IMG/VR virus record: IMGVR_UViG_3300027668_000120
Location: 1 to 21,859 of that record
DNA from: a virus
Reading direction: 5' to 3' (one strand)
DNA length: 21,859 nucleotides
Shown: positions 12,721-18,831 of the stretch, in pieces
How the letters are laid out: every line of letters begins with the position of its first letter
How positions within the stretch are numbered: position 1 is the stretch's first letter
Position numbers and translations under genes: made by a program
Notes under the pieces: model-generated
Told to the model about the DNA's origin: nothing
Seen by the model: the letters and a program-made list of their open reading frames with translations, nothing else
The model's database searches: none

Positions 12721-12981
12721 ATGAAAAATAACTATATTAAAGCGTATAACGAATTAAAAACTCTTGGTTGCCCTATGTTTATAGGTGGCGATAACGGCGA
12801 AGACACATTCCGTATTAGTGGCGAAGATAATTTTGATGCTGTATGGGCTGATTATTACTGTGAGTATCCTAGTTCATGTGACGATATGGGTATAAGCCTA
12901 GCCGTTAATCGAATTTTAGAAAGTAATGGTTTATTCGCTGAATGGATAACCCCTGGTTCAGTAGGAGTGTATGAGTTATAA
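12721..12981 (+). CDS. Small acidic protein of unknown function (86 aa)
   Basis: 86 residues starting MKNNYIKAYNELKTLGCPMF. Acidic, with several cysteines (LGCPMF, DYYCEYPSSCDDMG). The DDMGISLAVNRILESNGLF segment looks like an amphipathic helix, and the end VGVYEL is a strand. It has a strong AAGGAA site and its own repeated promoter. Its TAA overlaps the next ATG (TAATG). Probably an early protein; no known family recognised. Confidence 0.7.
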   Translation: MKNNYIKAYNELKTLGCPMFIGGDNGEDTFRISGEDNFDAVWADYYCEYPSSCDDMGISLAVNRILESNGLFAEWITPGSVGVYEL

Positions 12982-13037
12982 TGCGGACAGTGATGATGGT
13001 ACTACTTAATGACGAACAAGCGAAAGTTGCAGGATAA
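12981..13037 (+). CDS. Possible 18-codon coupling frame
   Basis: MRTVMMVLLNDEQAKVAG, joined to the upstream gene by TAATG and ending directly before the methyltransferase ATG (TAAATG). It fills the gap exactly, which suggests it is translated as a relay; whether the peptide does anything is unknown. Confidence 0.3.
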   Translation: MRTVMMVLLNDEQAKVAG

Positions 13038-13706
13038 ATGATCAATCTAATTAAGGGCGATTGCTTTAATGAATTACCAAAGCTTAAAAGTCAAAGCGTA
13101 GACATGGTTATAACTTCACCACCATATAACAGAAAAAGAAATGATAAATATAATAATCATAATGACATTAAAGGCGATTATGTTTTATTTTTAGAAAACT
13201 CAATAAATGAATGTTTGAGGGTTTGTAAAGGCAATGTATTTTTTAATATACAAAAAAACACCTACAACCATAAAGATGTTCATAAAATTATGGGTATGTT
13301 TTCTGACAAAATAATTGAAGTATTGATTTGGAAAAAATCAAATCCGATGCCAAACCCACATTTAATAAATGCATATGAATATATTTTAGTTTTATCAGAT
13401 AATAATAAATCATTAAAAGCAAATAAAACTTACACATTGAACCATTTTACAACGTCCGTTTATAGTGCAAACCCACACAAGCAAATACATAGGGCTGTAA
13501 TGCATCCTGATGCTTGCGCTTATATGGTGGATAATTTTAGCAATGAAGGCGACATAATTTTAGACCCATTTATGGGTATAGGAACAACAGGTGTTGTTGC
13601 AACAGAAAAAAACAGGTCGTTTATTGGAATAGAATTGGATGAAGATTATTTTAAAATTTGTAATTCAAATATTATGTTAAATAAAAAGTTGAAAGAAGAA
13701 AGTTGA
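13038..13706 (+). CDS. DNA methyltransferase with TSPPY motif (likely cytosine-N4)
   Basis: 222 residues. TSPPYN (26-31) is the catalytic motif IV, and DPFMGIGTTGVVATEKNRSF (about 176-195) then IGIELDEDYF the SAM-binding motif, so it is a beta-class enzyme like those at the window start. SPPY is most often found in cytosine-N4 methyltransferases, though some adenine enzymes have it. It is short for the family, so its recognition region is small. The gene is markedly more AT-rich than its neighbours: hand counts give about 17-28% GC in three 60-base lines, against about 45% in a line of the D12-class gene. This suggests recent acquisition from a lower-GC source. The next promoter's TTGACA overlaps its stop. 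Confidence 0.92.
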   Translation: MINLIKGDCFNELPKLKSQSVDMVITSPPYNRKRNDKYNNHNDIKGDYVLFLENSINECLRVCKGNVFFNIQKNTYNHKDVHKIMGMFSDKIIEVLIWKKSNPMPNPHLINAYEYILVLSDNNKSLKANKTYTLNHFTTSVYSANPHKQIHRAVMHPDACAYMVDNFSNEGDIILDPFMGIGTTGVVATEKNRSFIGIELDEDYFKICNSNIMLNKKLKEES

Positions 13707-13731
13707 CAAAGGCTTTGTGTTATGGTATTAG
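13703..13731 (+). promoter_or_regulatory. Early-type promoter TTGACA-17-TATTAG
   Basis: TTGACA 13703-13708 overlaps the TGA stop of the methyltransferase gene; 17-base spacer; TATTAG 13726-13731, followed by TAGTTATACC, similar to the sequence after the promoter at 10353. Confidence 0.6.
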
Positions 13732-13764
13732 TAGTTATACCAAACGAAAAATGGAGACTGTATT

Positions 13765-14022
13765 ATGATACAGAAGTTCTGGAAATCGCCTCGTTTAGCA
13801 TCTGCTGAATATTATATAGGTGACACTGATATGCTTATGACTGTAAGTGATGTTGAATATGAATGGGATACCGCTCTAGGAGCCAGTATGGATATACAAG
13901 GTGGGTTAGCGGTGTCTAAGTATATAAATGAAAACTCTCTAGCAGAAAAACAATTGTTATCTTTAAACTGGCTAGAAACAAAACCAAATGGAAAAGGTGG
14001 TTATTATGACAAAACAAATTGA
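13765..14022 (+). CDS. Small protein of unknown function (85 aa)
   Basis: 85 residues starting MIQKFWKSPRLASAEYYIGD after a clear GGAG site. Acidic overall, with a beta-rich first half (ADTDMLMTVSDVEYEW-type strands) and helical second half. It overlaps the next gene by 17 bases, whose start lies inside its last codons. First gene of a four-gene unit ending with the ABC/GNAT fusion. No family recognised. Confidence 0.7.
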   Translation: MIQKFWKSPRLASAEYYIGDTDMLMTVSDVEYEWDTALGASMDIQGGLAVSKYINENSLAEKQLLSLNWLETKPNGKGGYYDKTN

Positions 14023-14284
14023 AGCACAATTTCAAATTTATCACGAAGCTAATCCGCACGTGTTCGAATCCTTTAAAAAATTTGCAACTGAAGTTAAGAG
14101 TATGGGTAAAGAACAATACTCTGCAAATTCTATATTTGAGCGTATGCGTTGGCACACAGAAATTGAAACAGTTGGTGAACGCTTTAAGCTAAGTAACAAC
14201 TATCGTGCGTACTACGCTAGAAAGCTAATGGATGAATGTCCAGAATTCTATGGTTTTTTTCGTATCAAACAACTAGACACTTAA
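14006..14284 (+). CDS. Conserved phage protein of unknown function (92 aa)
   Basis: 92 residues from the ATG at 14006, with AGGTGG upstream; a longer in-frame start at 13988 lacks a good site. HEANPHVFESFKKFATEV, then GKEQYSANSIFERMRWHTEI and LSNNYRAYYARKLMDECPEF, closely match a small hypothetical protein found in many phages and prophages (from memory): a single helical domain ending in a PExxGFFRxR-type motif, also seen here (FYGFFRIKQ). Likely soluble and helical; a DNA- or protein-binding role is plausible but not known. Confidence 0.8.
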   Translation: MTKQIEAQFQIYHEANPHVFESFKKFATEVKSMGKEQYSANSIFERMRWHTEIETVGERFKLSNNYRAYYARKLMDECPEFYGFFRIKQLDT

Positions 14285-14539
14285 ATGGTCAAAACAATAA
14301 TTCATACGAATCGTAACGTCATACAAAGAAATGAGAAGAATGGAACAAGGCTTCCTGTTTGTAGAGTTGACGTTCAAGGTAAGACTTGGTATGGTTCGTC
14401 TATAGAAATATTAGGTTCAAGTCAAATGGTGTACAGTCCAGACAAGCCTTTAAAGTGTGGTGCAAAGTTGTGGCTTGAAACTGAAGCTACAGTTATTATT
14501 CACGATAAGACCACATATAAAGATATGATGAGAAAATAA
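14285..14539 (+). CDS. Small protein of unknown function (84 aa)
   Basis: 84 residues, ATG immediately after the TAA of the preceding gene and stop immediately before the next ATG, so the four genes from 13765 to 15613 form one unit. Predicted mostly beta: NGTRLPVCRVDVQGKTWYG, then KCGAKLWLETEATVIIHD. Two cysteines only, no membrane segment. It may assist the ABC/GNAT protein, by position alone. Not recognised. Confidence 0.7.
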   Translation: MVKTIIHTNRNVIQRNEKNGTRLPVCRVDVQGKTWYGSSIEILGSSQMVYSPDKPLKCGAKLWLETEATVIIHDKTTYKDMMRK

Positions 14540-15613
14540 ATGAAAGTAACAGTAGAGCGTGACGAGATCACGGATGAGATCAGTAGAATCTTTGACTATG
14601 AGTTTGATGGGACATCTACGTTTCGTCCTCACGAGATTAGTTCGATTGATCGTGAGACAACACTTAAAGACTTTGGCATTGGTTTGATTGTAGGACCTTC
14701 TGGATCTGGTAAGACAACTTTACTAAAAGAATTTGGTACTGAACAAGTTCCTCATTGGTTTGATAACAAATCTATTGCTTCTCACTTTGATAACATTGAT
14801 GATGTGCAAAACAGACTAGGTGCTGTTGGTTTTAATTCTATACCATCTTGGATGCGTCCTTATCGTGTTTTATCTAATGGTGAACAGTTTAGAGCTAGGT
14901 TAGCTAGGCAACTAGCTAGTGACATTGTTGTAGATGAGTTTACATCTGTTATTGACAGAGATGTTGCTAAGAGTTGTTCTAATGCTATCTCACGTTATGT
15001 TAAAAGAAATAATCTAAAAAATATCGTATTCTCCTCTTGTCACTATGACATCATTGAGTGGTTGCAACCTGATTGGGTATTCGATACTCAAACAGGTAAG
15101 CTGACCACAAGGGGGTATCAAAGGCCAAATATCGTTTTGGAAATCGTACCTTGTACCAGAGACATCTGGACGCAGTTCAGCGACCACCACTATCTCGACC
15201 ACCACATCCACAAAGGTGCATCTTGCTGGATCGCAACATGGAACGGCAGACTTGTCGGATTTCTTTCTAGCCTAAGCATGCCTTCGGGTACATTAAAGAA
15301 TGCATGGAGAGCACACCGAGTTGTGATCCTTCCTGAGTTCCAAGGGTTGGGCATTGGTGCCAGACTCATGGATGCTCTAGGTGATATGCACGTTGCCGAA
15401 GGAAAACGTTTCTATCTCAAAACAAGTCACCCTAGATTAGGTGAGTATTGTAATAGAAGTGATGCTTGGAAAGGTACATCAAAGAATGGAATATCAAGAC
15501 CAGACTACCTAACAAATAAATCCACATATGGGGGATTTGCTGATGTTCAGACGAAGCACACCGAAAGAGTTTGTTACTCACACGAATATATTGGAATAAA
15601 ACTTGACAAGTGA
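14540..15613 (+). CDS. ABC-type ATPase fused to a GNAT acetyltransferase-like domain
   Basis: 357 residues in two domains. Residues about 1-188 are an ABC ATPase: Walker A GPSGSGKTT (52-60), signature-like LSNGEQFRARLARQLAS (111-127), Walker B DIVVDEFTS (128-136) and a His switch SSCHYD (165-170). There is no membrane domain, and its ABC core is short, so it is not a transporter. Residues about 200-357 are GNAT-like, with RAHRVVILPEFQGLGIGARL (257-276) as the acetyl-CoA loop, preceded by FSDHHYLDHHI. HHYL recalls phage DNA/tRNA-modifying acyltransferases such as Mom, but that is a weak link. The ABC half could energise or position a nucleic acid for the GNAT half. Base composition jumps near the domain boundary. 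Substrate unknown; candidate DNA or RNA modifying enzyme. Confidence 0.85.
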   Translation: MKVTVERDEITDEISRIFDYEFDGTSTFRPHEISSIDRETTLKDFGIGLIVGPSGSGKTTLLKEFGTEQVPHWFDNKSIASHFDNIDDVQNRLGAVGFNSIPSWMRPYRVLSNGEQFRARLARQLASDIVVDEFTSVIDRDVAKSCSNAISRYVKRNNLKNIVFSSCHYDIIEWLQPDWVFDTQTGKLTTRGYQRPNIVLEIVPCTRDIWTQFSDHHYLDHHIHKGASCWIATWNGRLVGFLSSLSMPSGTLKNAWRAHRVVILPEFQGLGIGARLMDALGDMHVAEGKRFYLKTSHPRLGEYCNRSDAWKGTSKNGISRPDYLTNKSTYGGFADVQTKHTERVCYSHEYIGIKLDK

Positions 15614-15623
15614 ATAAACCCTA

Positions 15624-15655
15624 TTGACATCATGCATAATTAAAACGTATAAATA
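15624..15655 (+). promoter_or_regulatory. Overlapping TTGACA and late TATAAATA promoter
   Basis: TATAAATA at 15648-15655, 25 bases before the ATG at 15681, gives a T4-type late promoter. TTGACA at 15624-15629 lies 18 bases before the same TATAAA, so host sigma70 could also use it as -10. Confidence 0.7.
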
Positions 15656-15680
15656 GAAGTAATACAAATACGAGGATGTA

Positions 15681-16601
15681 ATGTTAAACTTTAAAAACTT
15701 TAGTGAAATGCCAGATGCTATTCGAGAAGAATATATTGAAGAGCAATACGACGTTTTAATTGAAAAACTTATTACATTTGGTGGGAAAGCATATCCTAAA
15801 TTTGGTAACGTTGTTATTATGGCTGGTGGAGCTGGCTCTGGCAAAGGTTTTATTAAAGATAAGCTAATTGGTATTGAAGGAAAAGTCTTTGATGTCGATG
15901 TTCTGAAGTCGTTTGCCGCCAAAGCTCCCATGATTAACAAACGTGTTAAGAAAGAAACAGGCATCGATCTAAAAAAAACAGGTGATAACCTTAAAGACCC
16001 TGAAAACGTTAGCAAAATGCATGAGATTATATCTGACTTTTTAAACCTTCCTGATAGAAGACAAGGTAAATTCTTTGCATCTGTATTAGGTGCTAGCCCT
16101 GATCGTAAACCAAATATCATATTTGATGTGACTCTAAAAGACTTACGAAAACTAGAAAAAATTACACGTCAAGTATCGTCAATTGGTTATGACAAGCAAA
16201 ACATCCATATTGTTTGGGTGGTCAATGATATTGAAGTTGCAAAAGCACAGAATACTAAACGTGATCGTGTTGTTCCAGCCGACATTCTTGTTAACACACA
16301 TCGTGGTGCTTCTAATACAATGAATGACATTATCAATATGGGTAATGGATTAAAGAAATACATGGATGGTGACATAGTATTTGCTTTTAATAAGATTAAT
16401 ATTGATAGCGAAATAATTAAGTCTGATAAGAGTGGTAGTAAGGTTGGTATGAAGGGTGACACCAAGGGTGGTATGTACTTAAAGGATGCCAATTACTTTT
16501 ATGCAAAACGTAAAGGTAAAGGCGCAACACCAGCAAGTAAATTAACTAAAGAGCTACGTGCAAAAATTGCACAGTATGTACCAAAAGGAGCTGATTGGTA
16601 G
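15681..16601 (+). CDS. Zeta-toxin-like P-loop kinase
   Basis: 306 residues. VVIMAGGAGSGKGFIKDKL (44-62) is a Walker A loop of the GGxGSGKS type, followed by KVFDVDVLK (68-76) with the Asp pair expected for substrate binding, and RDRVVPADILVNTHRGA (194-210), a lid-type Arg segment. This order fits zeta-toxin/AAA_33-like phosphotransferases, which phosphorylate small molecules (UDP-sugars in zeta toxins) or polynucleotides. No antitoxin is adjacent. The N-terminus MLNFKNFSEMPD shares F4-x-x-F7 with the proteins downstream, which I interpret as a possible capsid-targeting leader, though this copy lacks a clear [L/I]-x-E site. Length is ordinary for phage kinases of this kind. Expressed from the dual promoter. 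Substrate unknown. Confidence 0.8.
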   Translation: MLNFKNFSEMPDAIREEYIEEQYDVLIEKLITFGGKAYPKFGNVVIMAGGAGSGKGFIKDKLIGIEGKVFDVDVLKSFAAKAPMINKRVKKETGIDLKKTGDNLKDPENVSKMHEIISDFLNLPDRRQGKFFASVLGASPDRKPNIIFDVTLKDLRKLEKITRQVSSIGYDKQNIHIVWVVNDIEVAKAQNTKRDRVVPADILVNTHRGASNTMNDIINMGNGLKKYMDGDIVFAFNKINIDSEIIKSDKSGSKVGMKGDTKGGMYLKDANYFYAKRKGKGATPASKLTKELRAKIAQYVPKGADW

Positions 16602-16603
16602 AC

Positions 16604-16675
16604 ATGCAAAACAATGGTGTAACTGTGCCGCAGACCTTAATACAACCAAATGGTTGGAGCCAGCATGATGAATAG
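16604..16675 (+). CDS. Possible tiny frame (23 aa), doubtful
   Basis: MQNNGVTVPQTLIQPNGWSQ plus three residues, starting two bases after the kinase stop and overlapping the next gene by 11 bases. The nearest purine-rich site (AAGGAG) is 15 bases upstream, too far. It may be only part of the leader of the zinc-protein gene. Confidence 0.2.
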   Translation: MQNNGVTVPQTLIQPNGWSQHDE

Positions 16676-16835
16676 AGTCAGTGGATATGAACCAGTAATT
16701 GTTTATTCACACAGTGACACAGTGCGTTGCAGTGGAGAGAACTTGGATCACCCTGTAGTATATTATACTATACCTCCAGAGGGTGAAGTTGTTTGTGGTT
16801 ATTGCGATATAATTTTTAGGAGTAAAGATAAATGA
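16665..16835 (+). CDS. CHCC-type zinc finger protein (zf-CHCC-like, 56 aa)
   Basis: 56 residues from the first of two adjacent ATGs, with GGAG seven bases upstream. VRCSGENLDHPVVYYTIPPE (about 20-39) followed by VVCGYCDIIF (42-51) reproduces the zf-CHCC pattern: one Cys, an HP motif, a beta hairpin and a CxxC pair, giving a Cys-His-Cys-Cys zinc site. In cells this fold is known from a subunit of respiratory complex I and small bacterial zinc proteins. In phages, short copies occur with unknown role. Its last codon overlaps the next gene (ATGA). Zinc binding is likely; target unknown. Confidence 0.8.
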   Translation: MMNRVSGYEPVIVYSHSDTVRCSGENLDHPVVYYTIPPEGEVVCGYCDIIFRSKDK

Positions 16836-17230
16836 AAAATTTTAAGCAACATATTCAAGAAGCGGCTGAACCTAAAGTCGATTTAAAAACTATGAAACAG
16901 TTCGAAGTAGTAGTTGATAAGCTATTCAAAAAGTTTGATATAGATTTTAACTTCACACGTCACTTTGCAGATCGTATGACTGATGAGCGAAACTCTCCAC
17001 CTATATCGCTCAAAGAGCTGGCTGGCTTCATTAAAAAGATATATGCCAAACAAGGTAAGAGCATTAAAGCTATGCAAGGTGCAGAAGCCGTTATTAAAGA
17101 CCTTCAAAAGGATTTAAACATTCCTATTGCAATCACTTATGACCAACGTAACGATGAGTTTGATGTTGTTATGAAAACAATTATGCGTAAGAAAAACTTT
17201 TCTACGCCAAACAAGGTTATAAAATACTAG
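16832..17230 (+). CDS. Virion-associated candidate with capsid-targeting-like N-terminus (132 aa)
   Basis: 132 residues, basic. The first 11 residues MKNFKQHIQEA align position for position with the capsid-targeting sequence of T4 internal proteins (MKTYQEFIAEA), including the [L/I]-x-E site at residues 8-10 where the T4 prohead protease gp21 cuts. The rest contains FNFTRHFADRMTDERNSPP (about 48-66), a TRHFxDRMxxERN motif similar to RelE/DUF4258-like small folds, then AEAVIKDLQKDLNIPIAITY and a basic tail with MRKKNF. I recall a very similar protein in marine T4-like phages annotated as hypothetical. A packaged nucleic-acid-binding or toxin-like cargo is possible. Its start overlaps the zinc-protein gene stop by ATGA. 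Confidence 0.8.
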   Translation: MKNFKQHIQEAAEPKVDLKTMKQFEVVVDKLFKKFDIDFNFTRHFADRMTDERNSPPISLKELAGFIKKIYAKQGKSIKAMQGAEAVIKDLQKDLNIPIAITYDQRNDEFDVVMKTIMRKKNFSTPNKVIKY

Positions 17231-17251
17231 AATAACTCTATAAGATGATAT

Positions 17252-17259
17252 TATAAATA
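17252..17259 (+). promoter_or_regulatory. T4-type late promoter TATAAATA (upstream copy)
   Basis: Exact TATAAATA in the context TTATAAATAC, in the 162-base gap before the gene at 17393. An identical 10-base context recurs exactly 60 bases downstream. Confidence 0.65.
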
Positions 17260-17305
17260 CAGTTTAATGAGACTAACTGTGAAATATCTTTAAACTACTG
17301 TATTT
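17255..17305. repeat. Interrupted inverted repeat between the tandem late promoters
   Basis: AAATACAG then TTTAA (17255-17267) pairs with TTAAA, a CTA bulge, and CTGTATTT (17290-17305): an 8-bp plus 5-bp stem around a 22-base loop. The left arm overlaps the first TATAAATA. It could be a weak terminator, a transcript-stabilising hairpin or a protein site. Confidence 0.5.
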
Positions 17306-17311
17306 AAAAGT

Positions 17312-17319
17312 TATAAATA
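17312..17319 (+). promoter_or_regulatory. T4-type late promoter TATAAATA (downstream copy)
   Basis: Second exact TATAAATA, 60 bases after the first and 73 bases before the ATG at 17393, giving a leader of about 65 bases, longer than for the other late promoters here. Confidence 0.7.
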
Positions 17320-17392
17320 CCTTTAATAAGATGTGTAGTGTAAAGATTTTCTTGATAATATTATATTCTATGGGTAAGCTAGGAACAAATGA

Positions 17393-17770
17393 ATGTCTAT
17401 CAAATTTAAAGATTTTTTAAAACTCGAAAACTTAGATGAAAATCTTGACGAAGTTTTAAACATGCAACAACGCAGACAAAAAGCACGTAAGATGCGTGTG
17501 ATGGGCAAAAAAATGGCTATAGGCCGTAAAAGAGCCATGAAGCGTGCAGCAACCCCAGCAAAATTAAAACAACGCGCTGAAAAAGCGGCAAGAGCTACTG
17601 TATTTAAGAAGCTCTCTAAAGGTAAGTCTAAAGACCAAGTGCCTTTAATGAAAAGAATTGAAATTGAAAAGCGTATGGCTAAGATGGGATCAAGGATCAA
17701 ACGTCTTTCCGTCAAACTCCTTCCTACTGTACGCACTATAGACAGAGAGCGAAGAAAAACTAAAGCATGA
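17393..17770 (+). CDS. Very basic conserved phage protein with capsid-targeting-like start (125 aa)
   Basis: 125 residues. The N-terminus MSIKFKDFLKLENLDE has the shared F-x-x-F-L pattern, with an L-D-E site (14-16) that the prohead protease could cut; a second L-D-E follows at 18-20. After that, the protein is a continuous run of Lys/Arg-rich helices (LNMQQRRQKARKMRVMGKKM, RKRAMKRAATPAKLKQRAEK). From memory this is a conserved hypothetical protein of marine T4-like myoviruses. The strong positive charge fits a DNA-packing internal head protein, similar in role to T4 IP proteins, but this is inference. GGAAC lies seven bases before the ATG. Its TGA overlaps the next ATG (ATGA). Confidence 0.8.
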   Translation: MSIKFKDFLKLENLDENLDEVLNMQQRRQKARKMRVMGKKMAIGRKRAMKRAATPAKLKQRAEKAARATVFKKLSKGKSKDQVPLMKRIEIEKRMAKMGSRIKRLSVKLLPTVRTIDRERRKTKA

Positions 17771-18831
17771 TTAATTCATTTTCCCAATATTTAGTTGAAG
17801 AAGATAAAGTAGTTTATTTTACATTCAGTACAATGAATCCACCTACTGTTGCACATGGACAATTACTGGATAAGATAAGCGCATCGGCTAGTCGTAATCC
17901 TTACAAAGTATTCTTAACACAATCACAGGATGATAAGAAGAACCCTCTATCCTATTCTGATAAGATTAAAAGTGTGCGTAAGATGTTCCCTAAACATGCA
18001 CGTAGTGTTATGGTCAATAAAAAAGTTAATAACGTGTTTGATGCTTTAGTATCATTATATGACGATGGTTTTCGTAAGGTTGTAATGGTTGTAGGTTCAG
18101 ATAAAGTAAATGAATATGATATTCGTTTGAATAAATTTAATGGTAAGAAAAGCCGTGCTGGATTTTATAACTTTATGGATATAAAAGTTGTTTCAGCTGG
18201 CTTAATAGATCCTGATAGTAAAAACGTCGATGAGAAATACTCTGCAAATAGTATGCGATCATTTGCAGAATCTAATGACTTTGTTTCATTCTCTCAAGGA
18301 CTTCCAAGAAACACATCAACTGTACCAGCACGTAAGCTATTCAATGATGTCAGAAAAGGTCTTGGTCTAAAAGAAAATAGTTCTTTTAAAAATCACATTC
18401 AATTACAAACACTATCACAAAAGCGTGAGGACTTCATTAAAGGTGATTTATTTGAGCTTGGTGAAAGTGTTATAATCAAAAAGACAGATGCAGTTGGTAT
18501 AATTACAGTGCTAGGTTCAAACTATGTTATTGTAGAAATGTCCGACGGCACACGTTCACGTCAATGGCTAGAAGCTGTTGAAGCAATTGAAATGGTAGAG
18601 CCTAAGAAAAGACCTGACGAGGGTACTAAAGAAGCTGGCAAAAAAGCCAGAAAAGAAACACCAGGACAAAAGACAGAAGAGATTAAAACAAGACGCTCTT
18701 ATACTGACATTGCTAAAATGCGTATAAATAGAGAAAAGCAGCTAGATGCAAAGAAGCATGACAGAATTTTAGATAAAGCCAGACTACGTATGGCAAAACA
18801 GAAAAACCAGGAGACTAAACCCAATGCATAA
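17767..18831 (+). CDS. Cytidylyltransferase-like nucleotidyltransferase with capsid-targeting-like start
   Basis: 354 residues. MINSFSQYLVEED carries the shared aromatic pattern and an L-V-E site (9-11). Residues 14-200 are a nucleotidyltransferase of the HIGH/cytidylyltransferase superfamily (as in NMN adenylyltransferases): FTFSTMNPPTVAHGQLL (18-34) for the nucleotide-binding loop with the PPTxxH motif (25-30), GSDKVNEYDIRL (110-121), and SANSMRSFAESNDF (159-172) in the place of the ISSTxxR motif. Residues about 231-275 (GESVIIKKTDAVGIITVLGS onward) look like a KOW/SH3-like barrel, and 280-354 is a Lys/Arg-rich tail. Such enzymes transfer a nucleotide to a small phosphorylated molecule (NMN, pantetheine, glycerol phosphate); the substrate is unknown here. 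An NAD-related or lipid-related role, possibly acting straight after injection, is inference. Confidence 0.85.
   Translation: MINSFSQYLVEEDKVVYFTFSTMNPPTVAHGQLLDKISASASRNPYKVFLTQSQDDKKNPLSYSDKIKSVRKMFPKHARSVMVNKKVNNVFDALVSLYDDGFRKVVMVVGSDKVNEYDIRLNKFNGKKSRAGFYNFMDIKVVSAGLIDPDSKNVDEKYSANSMRSFAESNDFVSFSQGLPRNTSTVPARKLFNDVRKGLGLKENSSFKNHIQLQTLSQKREDFIKGDLFELGESVIIKKTDAVGIITVLGSNYVIVEMSDGTRSRQWLEAVEAIEMVEPKKRPDEGTKEAGKKARKETPGQKTEEIKTRRSYTDIAKMRINREKQLDAKKHDRILDKARLRMAKQKNQETKPNA
18723..18730 (+). promoter_or_regulatory. Possible internal late promoter TATAAATA
   Basis: Exact TATAAATA inside the 3' part of the nucleotidyltransferase gene, 93 bases before the ATG at 18824. It may boost the 439-aa protein, but it encodes Arg-Ile-Asn-Arg and could be chance in AT-rich sequence. 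Confidence 0.35.

Noticed and set aside
13923-13930. TATAAATG inside the 85-aa gene
   Set aside because: One mismatch from the late octamer, within coding sequence of an early-type unit; likely chance in AT-rich DNA.
14045-14075. TTCGAATCC resembling a tRNA T-loop
   Set aside because: It lies inside the 92-aa coding gene (encoding VFESF), and no acceptor stem, anticodon arm or CCA end fits around it. No tRNA found elsewhere.
15578-16120. Open frame of 180 codons on the minus strand
   Set aside because: Antisense to the kinase gene and its promoter; translation shows no domain.
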